From: Candidatus Pelearchaeum sp.
Lineage (GTDB): Archaea > Thermoproteota > Nitrososphaeria_A > Caldarchaeales > Caldarchaeaceae
Direction: 5' to 3'
Length of the DNA stretch: 11,418 bases
Assembly: GCA_015520425.1 (NCBI GenBank)
Contig: WAQC01000001.1
Coordinates: 1-11,418 of the forward strand
In this document: one piece after another, positions 5,543-11,418 of the stretch
Layout: each line of letters opens with the position of its first letter
Numbering within the stretch: position 1 is the first letter of the stretch
Made by a program: the position numbers and the translations under genes
The notes under the pieces: generated by a model
The model's database searches: none
What the model saw: the letters and a program-made list of their open reading frames with translations, nothing else
What the model was told of the DNA's origin: nothing

Positions 5543-6514
5543 TTGAAGATAGACTACGTAGCCTTTGACTCCTTTGGAGTGAAGTCGTCATGCGTGAAGG
5601 TTGAGACTGGGGATGCGACGATTACGATAGACCCAGGCATAGCTTGGGAGGTAGATTCCTTCCCGCTTACTGAGCGTGAGAAGGCCGCGCTGGACAGGAG
5701 ATATACGGCTGAGATAAAGCGGGCGTGTAGGGAGTCTGACATAATAGTACTGACCCACTACCATTATGACCATCACATACCTGATAAGAGTCTATACGTT
5801 GGTAAGCGTCTCTTTGTGAAGGACCCGCGGCGCTGGATTAACGCCTCGCAGCGCGGTAGGGCTTATGAGCTGTTGGATGGGCTTGACGCCGAGATAGAGG
5901 TAGCTGATAATAAGACATTCAGGATAGGCGGCACTAAGATATGGTTCTCCAAGCCGCTGTGGCACGGTGTAAAGGGGACAAGCCTAGGCCATGTGGTAAT
6001 GGTTGGGATAGATGATGGTGAGACTAGGCTACTGCACACCTCAGACATAGACGGCCCAATCTTGGAAGAGCCGATAAAGCTCATACAACGCTACAACCCA
6101 GACATCCTGATAATAGACGGCCCACCAACATACATACTCGGATACATGCACTCATACTATAACCTCGCCCGTTCAGTCATCAACCTATGTAGAATAATAG
6201 AGAGCATAGACGCGGAGCTCATAATCCTAGACCACCACCCGCTACGGGACTATAGATACCGCGACCTCCTATACGAGGCGTATCGCCACGCTGCGAGGTA
6301 TGGAAAAACCATGGAGACGGCTGCCGAGTTGCTGAAGATGAGGCCTAAGGTAATAGAGGGCTATGAGAAGCATGGCCCTACGAAATGGAGGACTTGGCAG
6401 AGATTCACGTTCAGCGACATGAGGAGAGTTCTGGAAAATGCTGTGAAATACAGACTCGTGGGAAGGGGCTGGATACGCTTAGCAAAGAGATACCTGCGCG
6501 AGGCTGGGGAATGA
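5543..6514 (+). CDS. UPF0282-family metallo-beta-lactamase-fold hydrolase
   Basis: A 323-residue archaeal metallo-beta-lactamase superfamily protein of the UPF0282 group; no substrate has been established. Metal-site motifs are intact: His-Tyr-His-Tyr-Asp-His at 72-77, Trp-His-Gly around His141, His-Thr-Ser-Asp at 165-168, and Asp-His-His at 230-232. The segment Ile-Ile-Asp-Gly-Pro-Pro-Thr-Tyr (190-197) and the opening Asp-Ser-Phe-Gly-Val-Lys-Ser are also typical of this group, which allows the subfamily call. The start is a TTG at 5543; no ATG or GTG fits before the strongly conserved N-terminus and no good Shine-Dalgarno is visible. The gene stands alone, divergent from the PAC2 gene and convergent with the ECF S-component gene. 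Confidence 0.9.
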   Translation: MKIDYVAFDSFGVKSSCVKVETGDATITIDPGIAWEVDSFPLTEREKAALDRRYTAEIKRACRESDIIVLTHYHYDHHIPDKSLYVGKRLFVKDPRRWINASQRGRAYELLDGLDAEIEVADNKTFRIGGTKIWFSKPLWHGVKGTSLGHVVMVGIDDGETRLLHTSDIDGPILEEPIKLIQRYNPDILIIDGPPTYILGYMHSYYNLARSVINLCRIIESIDAELIILDHHPLRDYRYRDLLYEAYRHAARYGKTMETAAELLKMRPKVIEGYEKHGPTKWRTWQRFTFSDMRRVLENAVKYRLVGRGWIRLAKRYLREAGE

Positions 6515-6529
6515 TATGTGGGGGTGGGT

Positions 6530-7183
6530 TTAGCGTCTCAGCAGTATGCGCAGCATCCATGTCTCGGTTAGGCGTAGGAAGACTCCTTCTTGGGAGATTT
6601 TCCTGACCAGTGCGGCCGATGGCAGTAGTGAGAGCGCTGTGTGTATGGCGTTGAAGACGGCGGTGAACGCCAGGACTAGTAGGAGCGCCTCCAGCTGGCT
6701 TGTTGCTTGTATTCCTGTGGAGAGAGCGACCGCGGAGGAGGCGAACTCTAGGAAGTAGGGGAAGAACACGGCCAGGACTAGGTAGTTTACGACGGTCATC
6801 ACTGCTATCCTAATGACGGCTCCGAAGAGCATGAGCTGGGCTAGGAAGGACGCCATCCCGCCCCTGCCTACTAGGCTATATACGCGCGAGCCCAGCCACA
6901 TGCCGACGAGCATGGACATTACGGCGATGAACTTCAGAAAAGGCCCTAGGGGCGTGAATTCGCCGACCATCGTTAGTATGGCCCAGTAGATGAGCGAGGT
7001 CGTTATGCCGATTATGGGGCCGAAGCCTAGGAAGGCCACGACGACGGGTATCTCTGCGATGTCAAACTTCAGGTAGGGTATTATCGGGAATGGAAGGCTT
7101 GGCAGCAACGTCAAAACGACGGCCAGGGCGCCGAAAGAGGCTGCGACAGCTATTGTTATAGGCTTGGACTGGGTTGCGGCCAT
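6530..7183 (-). CDS. ECF transporter S component, RibU-like
   Basis: Integral membrane protein of 217 residues with about six hydrophobic helices, the usual size of the substrate-binding subunit of energy-coupling-factor vitamin transporters. Residues 36-59 (Pro-Tyr-Leu-Lys-Phe-Asp-Ile-Ala-Glu-Ile-Pro, then Gly-Phe-Gly-Pro-Ile-Ile-Gly) resemble the riboflavin-specific RibU group, so riboflavin or a related flavin is the best guess. The ATPases and the EcfT subunit are not in the window, so a shared module elsewhere must energise it. The ATG at 7183 is well supported by GGAGGGTGGAGTGA just upstream. A TATA-like element lies about 44 nt before the start. Substrate assignment is by resemblance only. 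Confidence 0.82.
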   Translation of the reverse strand: MAATQSKPITIAVAASFGALAVVLTLLPSLPFPIIPYLKFDIAEIPVVVAFLGFGPIIGITTSLIYWAILTMVGEFTPLGPFLKFIAVMSMLVGMWLGSRVYSLVGRGGMASFLAQLMLFGAVIRIAVMTVVNYLVLAVFFPYFLEFASSAVALSTGIQATSQLEALLLVLAFTAVFNAIHTALSLLPSAALVRKISQEGVFLRLTETWMLRILLRR

Positions 7184-7220
7184 TCACTCCACCCTCCTAG
7201 CCTAGCCTCACGCATAGGTA

Positions 7221-7232
7221 ATTACTTAAAAC
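7221..7232 (-). promoter_or_regulatory. TATA-like element for the ECF S component
   Basis: On the - strand this reads GTTTTAAGTAAT, centred about 44 nt before the ATG. The predicted leader of roughly 18 nt would contain the strong Shine-Dalgarno sequence. No flavin riboswitch fits in such a short leader. Confidence 0.5.
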
Positions 7233-7333
7233 TTAGTTTCTACAAAAGAAGTGAGTTATTCAGGGGGAGTCCGAGCATATAAGGAAAAGACCACATACTA
7301 CGCAGTTTTAAACCCCCTCAGCGCCGACATGCT

Positions 7334-7347
7334 GGAAATTTTAAATA
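7334..7347 (+). promoter_or_regulatory. BRE and TATA box of the beta-helix gene
   Basis: GGAAAT at 7334-7339 matches the BRE consensus (RNWAAW) and is followed by TTTAAATA at 7340-7347, the best TATA box in the window. Transcription is predicted near 7369, so the TTG at 7380 would be the first usable start. The element lies inside the longer open frame that begins at 7251, which argues against that earlier start. Confidence 0.65.
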
Positions 7348-7379
7348 CCTTTACCAACAGCACATCTGCTTGTAAAAAC

Positions 7380-8330
7380 TTGACAAGAAAATACCTACTT
7401 GAAAGCCTGCTCCTTTCGGTTCTACTAACTACAGCCCTGCTGTTTGGAGGATTGTTAATCCCTGTGGGCGCTGTCCCAGGCGTGTTGGTTGTGGATGATG
7501 ATGGTAAAGCTGTGGTAGGCGACTGTGATGCCGATGTGAGCGCCTTCAGCTCCATCCAAGACGCGGTAGACGCAGCCTCTCCTGGCGACACGATAATCGT
7601 ATGCCCAGGGGTTTATGACGAGCAGGTTACGATAAGCAAGCCTGGTATAAGGCTGGTAGGCGTGGCTAGAGATGATGTTATTGTGAGGCCGAGCAGCCTC
7701 TCCTTGACAGCGCCGAGCCTATACTCAGGAAGCCCACAGGCATACATAATCCTAGTCAACCAAGCTAGAGATGTCTCAATTGAGAGCCTCACCGTTGATG
7801 GTGAGGCTGCCGCACAAACATTCAGCGGATGCGCACCAGGATTTATGGGAATATTCTACCGCGCATCCTCAGGCATTATAAGGAACGTAAAGGTGGAAGA
7901 TGTTAGGCTTCCTGACAATCTCCTAGGCTGCCAGACTCAGCTAGCAATATTCATACAGAGCGGGTATGGCCGAGCTCTTAAGGCGCGCGCAACAGTGGAA
8001 GATAGCATAGTCATTAACTATGGGAAGAATGGAATAACATGCAATGAGGCTGGGACGCACTGCACTATATCAAATAACTACGTCCAAGGTATAGGCGCAA
8101 CCGATAGGATAGGGCAGAACGGCATTCAGCTCGGATTCGGAGCGCATGGAAGAATAATCTCCAACACAGTCAAAGACAACTTCTACACGCCTGAAAAATA
8201 CGTTGCTTGTGGTGTTCTAATCTTCTGGGCAGGCGGAACCGTTACTGGAAACACCTTCTCAGGCAATGAGCAGAACATATGCAATAGCGCTGGCGTTGAG
8301 ATGCCTGAGCATCCACCTGTAAAGCCCTAA
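7380..8330 (+). CDS. Secreted right-handed beta-helix (NosD/pectate-lyase-like) protein
   Basis: An exported protein of about 316 residues. From the TTG at 7380 the N-terminus is a good signal peptide: Thr-Arg-Lys, then some 27 mostly hydrophobic residues, then Val-Pro-Gly. The mature part opens with the Ser-Ile-Gln-Asp-Ala-Val-Asp-Ala-Ala segment and Gly-Asp-Thr-Ile-Ile-Val-x-Pro-Gly-Val-Tyr, hallmarks of periplasmic or surface parallel beta-helix proteins (NosD, pectate lyase fold). Repeated strand turns with Asn-Gly-Ile and Ser-Asn-Asn-Tyr or Gly-Asn-Thr-Phe follow to the end. The mature part holds eight cysteines. The frame is open from a GTG at 7251, and an ATG lies at 7329, but a strong BRE/TATA at 7334-7347 makes 7380 the likely start. 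Substrate is unknown; polysaccharide binding or cleavage is possible. Confidence 0.8.
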   Translation: MTRKYLLESLLLSVLLTTALLFGGLLIPVGAVPGVLVVDDDGKAVVGDCDADVSAFSSIQDAVDAASPGDTIIVCPGVYDEQVTISKPGIRLVGVARDDVIVRPSSLSLTAPSLYSGSPQAYIILVNQARDVSIESLTVDGEAAAQTFSGCAPGFMGIFYRASSGIIRNVKVEDVRLPDNLLGCQTQLAIFIQSGYGRALKARATVEDSIVINYGKNGITCNEAGTHCTISNNYVQGIGATDRIGQNGIQLGFGAHGRIISNTVKDNFYTPEKYVACGVLIFWAGGTVTGNTFSGNEQNICNSAGVEMPEHPPVKP

Positions 8331-8344
8331 CAAACACCCCTACA

Positions 8345-8355
8345 TATTTTATTTA
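8345..8355 (+). terminator. T-rich tract after the beta-helix gene
   Basis: The tract TATTTTATTTA lies 15-25 nt after the stop codon and just before the stop of the convergent gene. T-rich tracts like this serve as archaeal terminators. No stable hairpin is seen. Confidence 0.4.
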
Positions 8356-8772
8356 CTAGCCTGACAGTATAGGGTTTAGCGTCTTCTTGAGATTCTCTCT
8401 CCCAGCCTTGAGCTGTTCGCTTGTTAGGTTTATGGTTGTGGGCTTCGGCAAGCCCCTTGCCTGGAGCTCGCGCTCAATCCTGTCCAGCCAGACACCACTT
8501 CCCTCTAGCTGCTCTACGCCGAGTATGAAGACCTTGTATCCCCTTTTGCTGTATTCCTCAACCTGGTCTGCGGTTATCGTTATCCAGCCTTCTAGGCTTT
8601 GCTCAGAAACTCCAGGGGGCGGCATCTTTATAATCCCGACACCAGAGTCGCGGAGGATTTCATAGACCTCGCCGCTCGCGGGAAGATTCCCATAGCCCTG
8701 CGGATTCACGAAGTAGTCTGCTAGTATAACAAGCTTGAACGAGCGCGAGTCATGCGTCTCCATATCCAACAC
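8356..8772 (-). CDS. Cysteine-free homologue of the TudS-related desulfidase
   Basis: A 138-residue protein with the same layout as the upstream 187-residue gene. An N-terminal strand ends in Asp-Tyr (19-20) where the partner has His-Cys. Pro-Pro-Pro-Gly (51-54) stands where the partner has Pro-Cys-Pro-Glu. A Glu-Tyr-x-x-x-Gly-Tyr-x-Val helix-strand and Gly-Ser-Gly-Val-Trp-Leu-x-x-Ile-Glu-Arg-Glu-Leu-Gln-x-Arg-Gly-Leu (91-108) match the partner's C-terminal helix closely. It contains no cysteine at all, so it cannot hold the iron-sulfur cluster expected of this family. It starts 20 nt after its partner. GTG at 8772 is the longest start, but ATG at 8763, preceded at good spacing by GGAGGGG, is more likely (135 residues). 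It may be a non-catalytic subunit of its neighbour. No function is known. Confidence 0.75.
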   Translation of the reverse strand: MLDMETHDSRSFKLVILADYFVNPQGYGNLPASGEVYEILRDSGVGIIKMPPPGVSEQSLEGWITITADQVEEYSKRGYKVFILGVEQLEGSGVWLDRIERELQARGLPKPTTINLTSEQLKAGRENLKKTLNPILSG

Positions 8773-8792
8773 CCCTCCCTTGGACGGGGTTG

Positions 8793-9356
8793 CTACTCCT
8801 CCTTACCTTCCAGAAACGCCTTAAGCTCCGCGATAGACTTCTGCATGTCAAAGTCTGGCGTGTCCATCGGTATCCCTGTGGCGCGGGGTAGCTGAAGACC
8901 CCTGCGCTGAAGCTCCTTCTCCAACTCCTCAATCCACACACCCTTCCCAGGGACTATCTGGAACTGCTCAGGCGTGGCGTTGGGCCTACCGCCCCAGTTG
9001 GGGTTCCTACCAGTATAACGCACACCAGAAGACGGGCTGCCGTCCAGCCCTATCAAAACAACATCACACCCCTCGCGCATATACTTCTCAATAACATCAG
9101 CCGTAAACTGGGCGAGGAACCTGCAGTGCCGCCTGTATCCTGGGTTGTCATACTGGTCTTTCGTCTGCCACCACCTGTTGACGCCCATGAAGGTAAGCTC
9201 TGGGCAAGGTAGCTGCTCTATCTGGTAGCCGTTCTGCTTAAGGAGGTCAACTACTGGATGGACAACGCCTGGGTAGCGCGCATACTCTGCGACCTTCGCG
9301 TTCTGGTTTAGAAGGCAGTGAGCCAGAAAAGCAACCTTACGCCTCTGCTCAGCCAA
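8793..9356 (-). CDS. TudS-related (DUF523-like) putative desulfidase
   Basis: A 187-residue protein resembling the TudS-related putative desulfidases, relatives of the DUF523 enzyme that removes sulfur from 2-thiouracil using a [4Fe-4S] cluster. Signature segments are His-Cys-Leu-Leu-Asn-Gln-Asn (13-19), Pro-Cys-Pro-Glu-Leu (50-54), and Gly-Ser-Pro-Ser-Ser-Gly-Val (106-112). Family members usually read Ser-Pro-Ser-Cys-Gly in the last block; here the cluster-binding cysteine is Ser110. Cys14 and Cys51 are intact, and Cys78 and Cys97 are extra. The start is TTG at 9356 with GAGGTGGG 8 nt upstream; no ATG precedes the first motif. It forms a two-gene unit with its cysteine-free homologue and is divergent from an RNase J-like gene. 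The physiological substrate is unknown; a thiolated nucleobase is a family-based guess. Confidence 0.8.
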   Translation of the reverse strand: MAEQRRKVAFLAHCLLNQNAKVAEYARYPGVVHPVVDLLKQNGYQIEQLPCPELTFMGVNRWWQTKDQYDNPGYRRHCRFLAQFTADVIEKYMREGCDVVLIGLDGSPSSGVRYTGRNPNWGGRPNATPEQFQIVPGKGVWIEELEKELQRRGLQLPRATGIPMDTPDFDMQKSIAELKAFLEGKEE

Positions 9357-9400
9357 ACCTAATGCCCACCTCTATCCTAGGCTTAAATGAGCTACAGCCA

Positions 9401-9410
9401 AAATATATTA
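9401..9410. promoter_or_regulatory. Near-palindromic TATA element shared by divergent genes
   Basis: AAATATATTA lies about 49 nt before the TTG of the desulfidase gene and 55 nt before the ATG of the RNase J-like gene. Read either way it resembles a TATA box, predicting leaders of roughly 23 nt (- strand, containing the Shine-Dalgarno) and 29 nt (+ strand). It is the only good TATA candidate in this 104-nt gap, though a weaker TAATTTAC lies at 9441-9448. Confidence 0.5.
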
Positions 9411-9460
9411 AGAGTAGCGAGCCAGAGCCTCGTGTACGAATAATTTACTTAGGATAGCGT

Positions 9461-10903
9461 ATGTCTAAGCTTGGGCTTGGCTTGGGTTTAACGGTATATG
9501 GTGGGGCTGGCGAGATAGGCGGTAATAAGATTCTCCTCACATGCGGCGAGACTAGGTTGTTCTTGGATTTTGGCGTGAGCTTCTCCGCTAAGAGGCGCTT
9601 CTTCGGCACGTTCCTCCAGCCCCATAGGTATAGCCTAGTTCGTGATTACGTGCTCACAGGTGTTCTGCCAGCTATACGCGGAATCTATAGGCGAGACCTG
9701 CTCCAGCACGCGGCCGAGCTTGATGATAGGGAGCCGTCTGTTGATGCTGTCGTTGTGAGCCACGCCCACCTAGACCACTGCGGCCACGTCTCACTAATCA
9801 GGCATGACATACCAATACTGCTAGGCGAGGGAGCGCGGACAATAATAGCAGCGCGCGAGATGAGCAGAAACTCATCAAGCATAGAAACATCAATACTTCA
9901 CACGGGAAAAAGCTCCACCAGGATTGTCAAGACATTCAAGACTGGCGATGTTATAAGAGTCAAAGAAATACGGCTGGAGCCTATTCATGTTGATCACTCC
10001 GTCCCAGCAGCTTATGGGGTAATCGCCGAGACAGCTGAGGGAGTTGTGGCGTATAGCGGTGATTTTAGGATTCACGGCCCTATGAGGAGCATGACGCGGG
10101 ACTTCATAGAGCGTTGCGCCGAGAAGGGCGTTGATACGCTCATTATAGAGGGAACGCGTCTAGACGAGTATGAGGAGCACTCGGAAGATAATGTGCGCGA
10201 AGCCTTGACTGGGCATATCTCCACCTCCTCTGGGCGGGGTGTTGTCGTTCTCGTTGGCCTGCTGGACTTTGACAGGCTGCGCTCACTCCTAGCCGCGTGC
10301 GAGGAGACAGGCCGCGCTCTGGTAATCTCGCTACGCCACGCTTTCCTACTCAAACAGCTAGCAGAAGCTGGGCTGCGTATTGATGTCCCAAAACTAGAGC
10401 ATGACAGGCTTATGGTCTATCATGAGCGCAGGGGAAGCGGGACGTTCAGCGACTCTGATTACCGAGGCTGGCTATCCAAGTTCATCCAGCAGCTTATGGA
10501 TGTTGGGGCGCCTCTGGTGAGGGATGAAGAGATAGCGAGAAGCCCCGAAAAGTATGTCTTGGCTCTAAGCCAGCCAGAGGACATAACTGAGCTGGCCAAC
10601 ATAAAGCCACCTGCGGGAAGCAGGTTCATCCTCTCCACATCAGAGCCGCATAACGAGGAGCAGATGCTTGAGATGGAGAAGATAAGGAACTGGGTGGACT
10701 TCATGGGGATGAGCTTCCACCACGTCCATGCCTCAGGCCACGCATCTGGAGGAGAGATAATCAACGTGATAGAGGAGATAAACCCGCGAAAGATAATACC
10801 AATACACACGGAGCATCCAGGGCTATTCGCCAAACTACTTAGAGAACGCGGTCTGGACACAGTGGTATGCGAGCCGCGGCCAGGTGAAACCATTAAAATC
10901 TAG
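9461..10903 (+). CDS. Beta-CASP metallo-beta-lactamase protein, RNase J-like
   Basis: A 480-residue metallo-beta-lactamase/beta-CASP protein, the superfamily of RNA- and DNA-processing nucleases such as RNase J and CPSF73. Metal-site motifs are complete: His-Ala-His-Leu-Asp-His (101-106), His179, Asp201 in Ser-Gly-Asp-Phe-Arg, His427 in Ser-Gly-His-Ala-Ser, and His449 in Ile-Pro-Ile-His. An acidic beta-CASP residue, Glu230, fits motif A. It has no KH domain and ends just after the RMMBL part, so any RNA specificity lies in the core. Residues 40-93 form an insertion absent from textbook RNase J, containing a Leu-Pro-x-x-x-Gly-Ile-Tyr-Arg stretch, which suggests a separate subfamily. The ATG at 9461 has only a weak GGA Shine-Dalgarno. 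Likely a 5'-3' exo- or endoribonuclease; activity is inferred from the fold. Confidence 0.88.
   Translation: MSKLGLGLGLTVYGGAGEIGGNKILLTCGETRLFLDFGVSFSAKRRFFGTFLQPHRYSLVRDYVLTGVLPAIRGIYRRDLLQHAAELDDREPSVDAVVVSHAHLDHCGHVSLIRHDIPILLGEGARTIIAAREMSRNSSSIETSILHTGKSSTRIVKTFKTGDVIRVKEIRLEPIHVDHSVPAAYGVIAETAEGVVAYSGDFRIHGPMRSMTRDFIERCAEKGVDTLIIEGTRLDEYEEHSEDNVREALTGHISTSSGRGVVVLVGLLDFDRLRSLLAACEETGRALVISLRHAFLLKQLAEAGLRIDVPKLEHDRLMVYHERRGSGTFSDSDYRGWLSKFIQQLMDVGAPLVRDEEIARSPEKYVLALSQPEDITELANIKPPAGSRFILSTSEPHNEEQMLEMEKIRNWVDFMGMSFHHVHASGHASGGEIINVIEEINPRKIIPIHTEHPGLFAKLLRERGLDTVVCEPRPGETIKI
10892..10899 (+). promoter_or_regulatory. Possible TATA box before the hydroxylase gene
   Basis: ATTAAAAT at the very end of the RNase J-like gene is centred about 34 nt before the ATG at 10930 and predicts a leader of about 8 nt. 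No Shine-Dalgarno precedes that start, which fits a short-leader message. The match is moderate. Confidence 0.35.
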
Positions 10904-10929
10904 ACTAACGCTCATCTCCTTGCTGTTGC

Positions 10930-11418
10930 ATGTCTAAGCGTGCTGACGCTGTCGTGAGTGTTAGGGGGGAGCCCATCTTCACGGCAGACCTCATACCAGA
11001 GGAAGCCCTCTACGTGAAGGCTGTACGCTCAAAATATGCCCACGCTCTCATCAGGCATGTTGATGTCTCCGACGCGCTTAAGGTAAGGGGCGTAAAGACA
11101 GTGCTCACGGCAAAAGACGTGCCAGGCGAGAACCTAGCCTCAATAACCCTGCCCGACAGACCTTTCCTCGCTGTGGATAGGGTTAGGAGCATAGCAGACC
11201 CTATAGCGCTGGTGGTTGCGGATGACCCCCTGGCTGCTGACGAGGCCGCTGAGCTTGTGAAGGTTGGATATGAGCCGCTTCCCGTTGTGAGAGACCCGCT
11301 GAGCGCCCTAGCCCCAGACGCACCCAAGATACACGAAGACGGGAACCTGGCAAGCCACGCCAAAGTGAGAAAAGGAAACGTTGAACAAGGCTTCGCGGAG
11401 AGCGACATAATAGTTGAG
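10930..11418 (+). CDS. Molybdenum hydroxylase large subunit, N-terminal part (xanthine dehydrogenase/CoxL family)
   Basis: The frame runs open from an ATG at 10930 to the window edge, giving 163 residues of a much longer protein (members are usually 700-800 residues). The visible part is the aldehyde oxidase/xanthine dehydrogenase a/b hammerhead domain. Phe-Thr-Ala-Asp is at about 17-20, Val-Arg-Ser-x-x-Ala-His-Ala at 32-39, Gly-Val-x-x-Val-Leu-Thr-Ala-Lys-Asp-Val-Pro-Gly at 54-66, and a Val-x-Tyr-Glu-Pro-Leu-Pro-Val-Val block at 113-121. This subunit carries the molybdopterin cofactor and oxidises an aldehyde, purine or CO with FAD and Fe-S partner subunits. None of those partners lies upstream, so they would be downstream or elsewhere. 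The residues that separate CoxL from aldehyde or xanthine enzymes lie beyond the edge, so the substrate cannot be called. Confidence 0.88.
   Translation, partial: MSKRADAVVSVRGEPIFTADLIPEEALYVKAVRSKYAHALIRHVDVSDALKVRGVKTVLTAKDVPGENLASITLPDRPFLAVDRVRSIADPIALVVADDPLAADEAAELVKVGYEPLPVVRDPLSALAPDAPKIHEDGNLASHAKVRKGNVEQGFAESDIIVE

Noticed and set aside
10459..10893. A 144-codon - strand frame opposite the end of the RNase J-like gene.
   Set aside because: Antisense shadow of a well-supported beta-CASP gene with no motif of its own.
11010..11408. A 132-codon - strand frame at the right edge.
   Set aside because: The + strand of this stretch encodes the hammerhead domain of a molybdenum hydroxylase, so the - strand frame is a shadow.

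Overview
This window looks like chromosomal DNA of a thermophilic archaeon, most likely a member of the Thermoproteota (crenarchaea) or a related TACK lineage. The evidence is the gene families (a UPF0282 metallo-hydrolase, a PAC2-family protein, a DUF35 protein paired with a thiolase, an archaeal DtxR-type regulator, and a DUF3782-like coiled-coil nuclease), heavy use of AGG/AGA and ATA codons, frequent TTG and GTG starts, and TATA boxes about 23-35 nt ahead of starts with no or very short leaders. The genus cannot be named from sequence alone. Base composition is close to half GC and looks even; no insertion sequence, tRNA, rRNA or CRISPR array was seen.

Layout. Bases 1-3077, all on the + strand, hold a DUF309 protein (5' end perhaps outside the window), a DtxR/MntR-type metal regulator, a ZIP-family metal transporter, a thiolase-fold protein, and a DUF35 zinc-ribbon/OB protein. 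The regulator and transporter form a compact metal-homeostasis operon. Its promoter carries two DtxR-box-like elements that overlap the end of the DUF309 gene. The thiolase and DUF35 genes form a second pair. On the - strand, sufC (3074-3850) converges on DUF35, and the two genes share a CTAG stop. A 206-nt spacer leads to a + strand coiled-coil/PD-(D/E)XK-like gene (4057-4653). This converges on a - strand PAC2 gene (4699-5457), which is divergent from a + strand UPF0282 metallo-hydrolase (5543-6514). A RibU-like ECF transporter S component lies on the - strand (6530-7183) and is divergent from a secreted right-handed beta-helix protein (about 7380-8330).

The right part holds a - strand two-gene unit. 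It consists of a TudS-related (DUF523-like) putative desulfidase (8793-9356) and a smaller homologue with no cysteine at all (8356-8772). The unit is divergent from a + strand beta-CASP RNase J-like metallo-hydrolase (9461-10903), with one palindromic TATA element between them. The window ends inside a molybdenum hydroxylase large subunit (10930 to the edge) that still shows its a/b hammerhead domain.

Most genes here are housekeeping or single-copy archaeal families. The observations most worth a second look are: the desulfidase with its cysteine-less partner, the DtxR-like regulator whose metal ligands are mostly replaced but which sits on near-canonical DtxR boxes, and the thiolase-fold protein with threonine where the catalytic cysteine belongs. 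Functional links between neighbouring units are inference.
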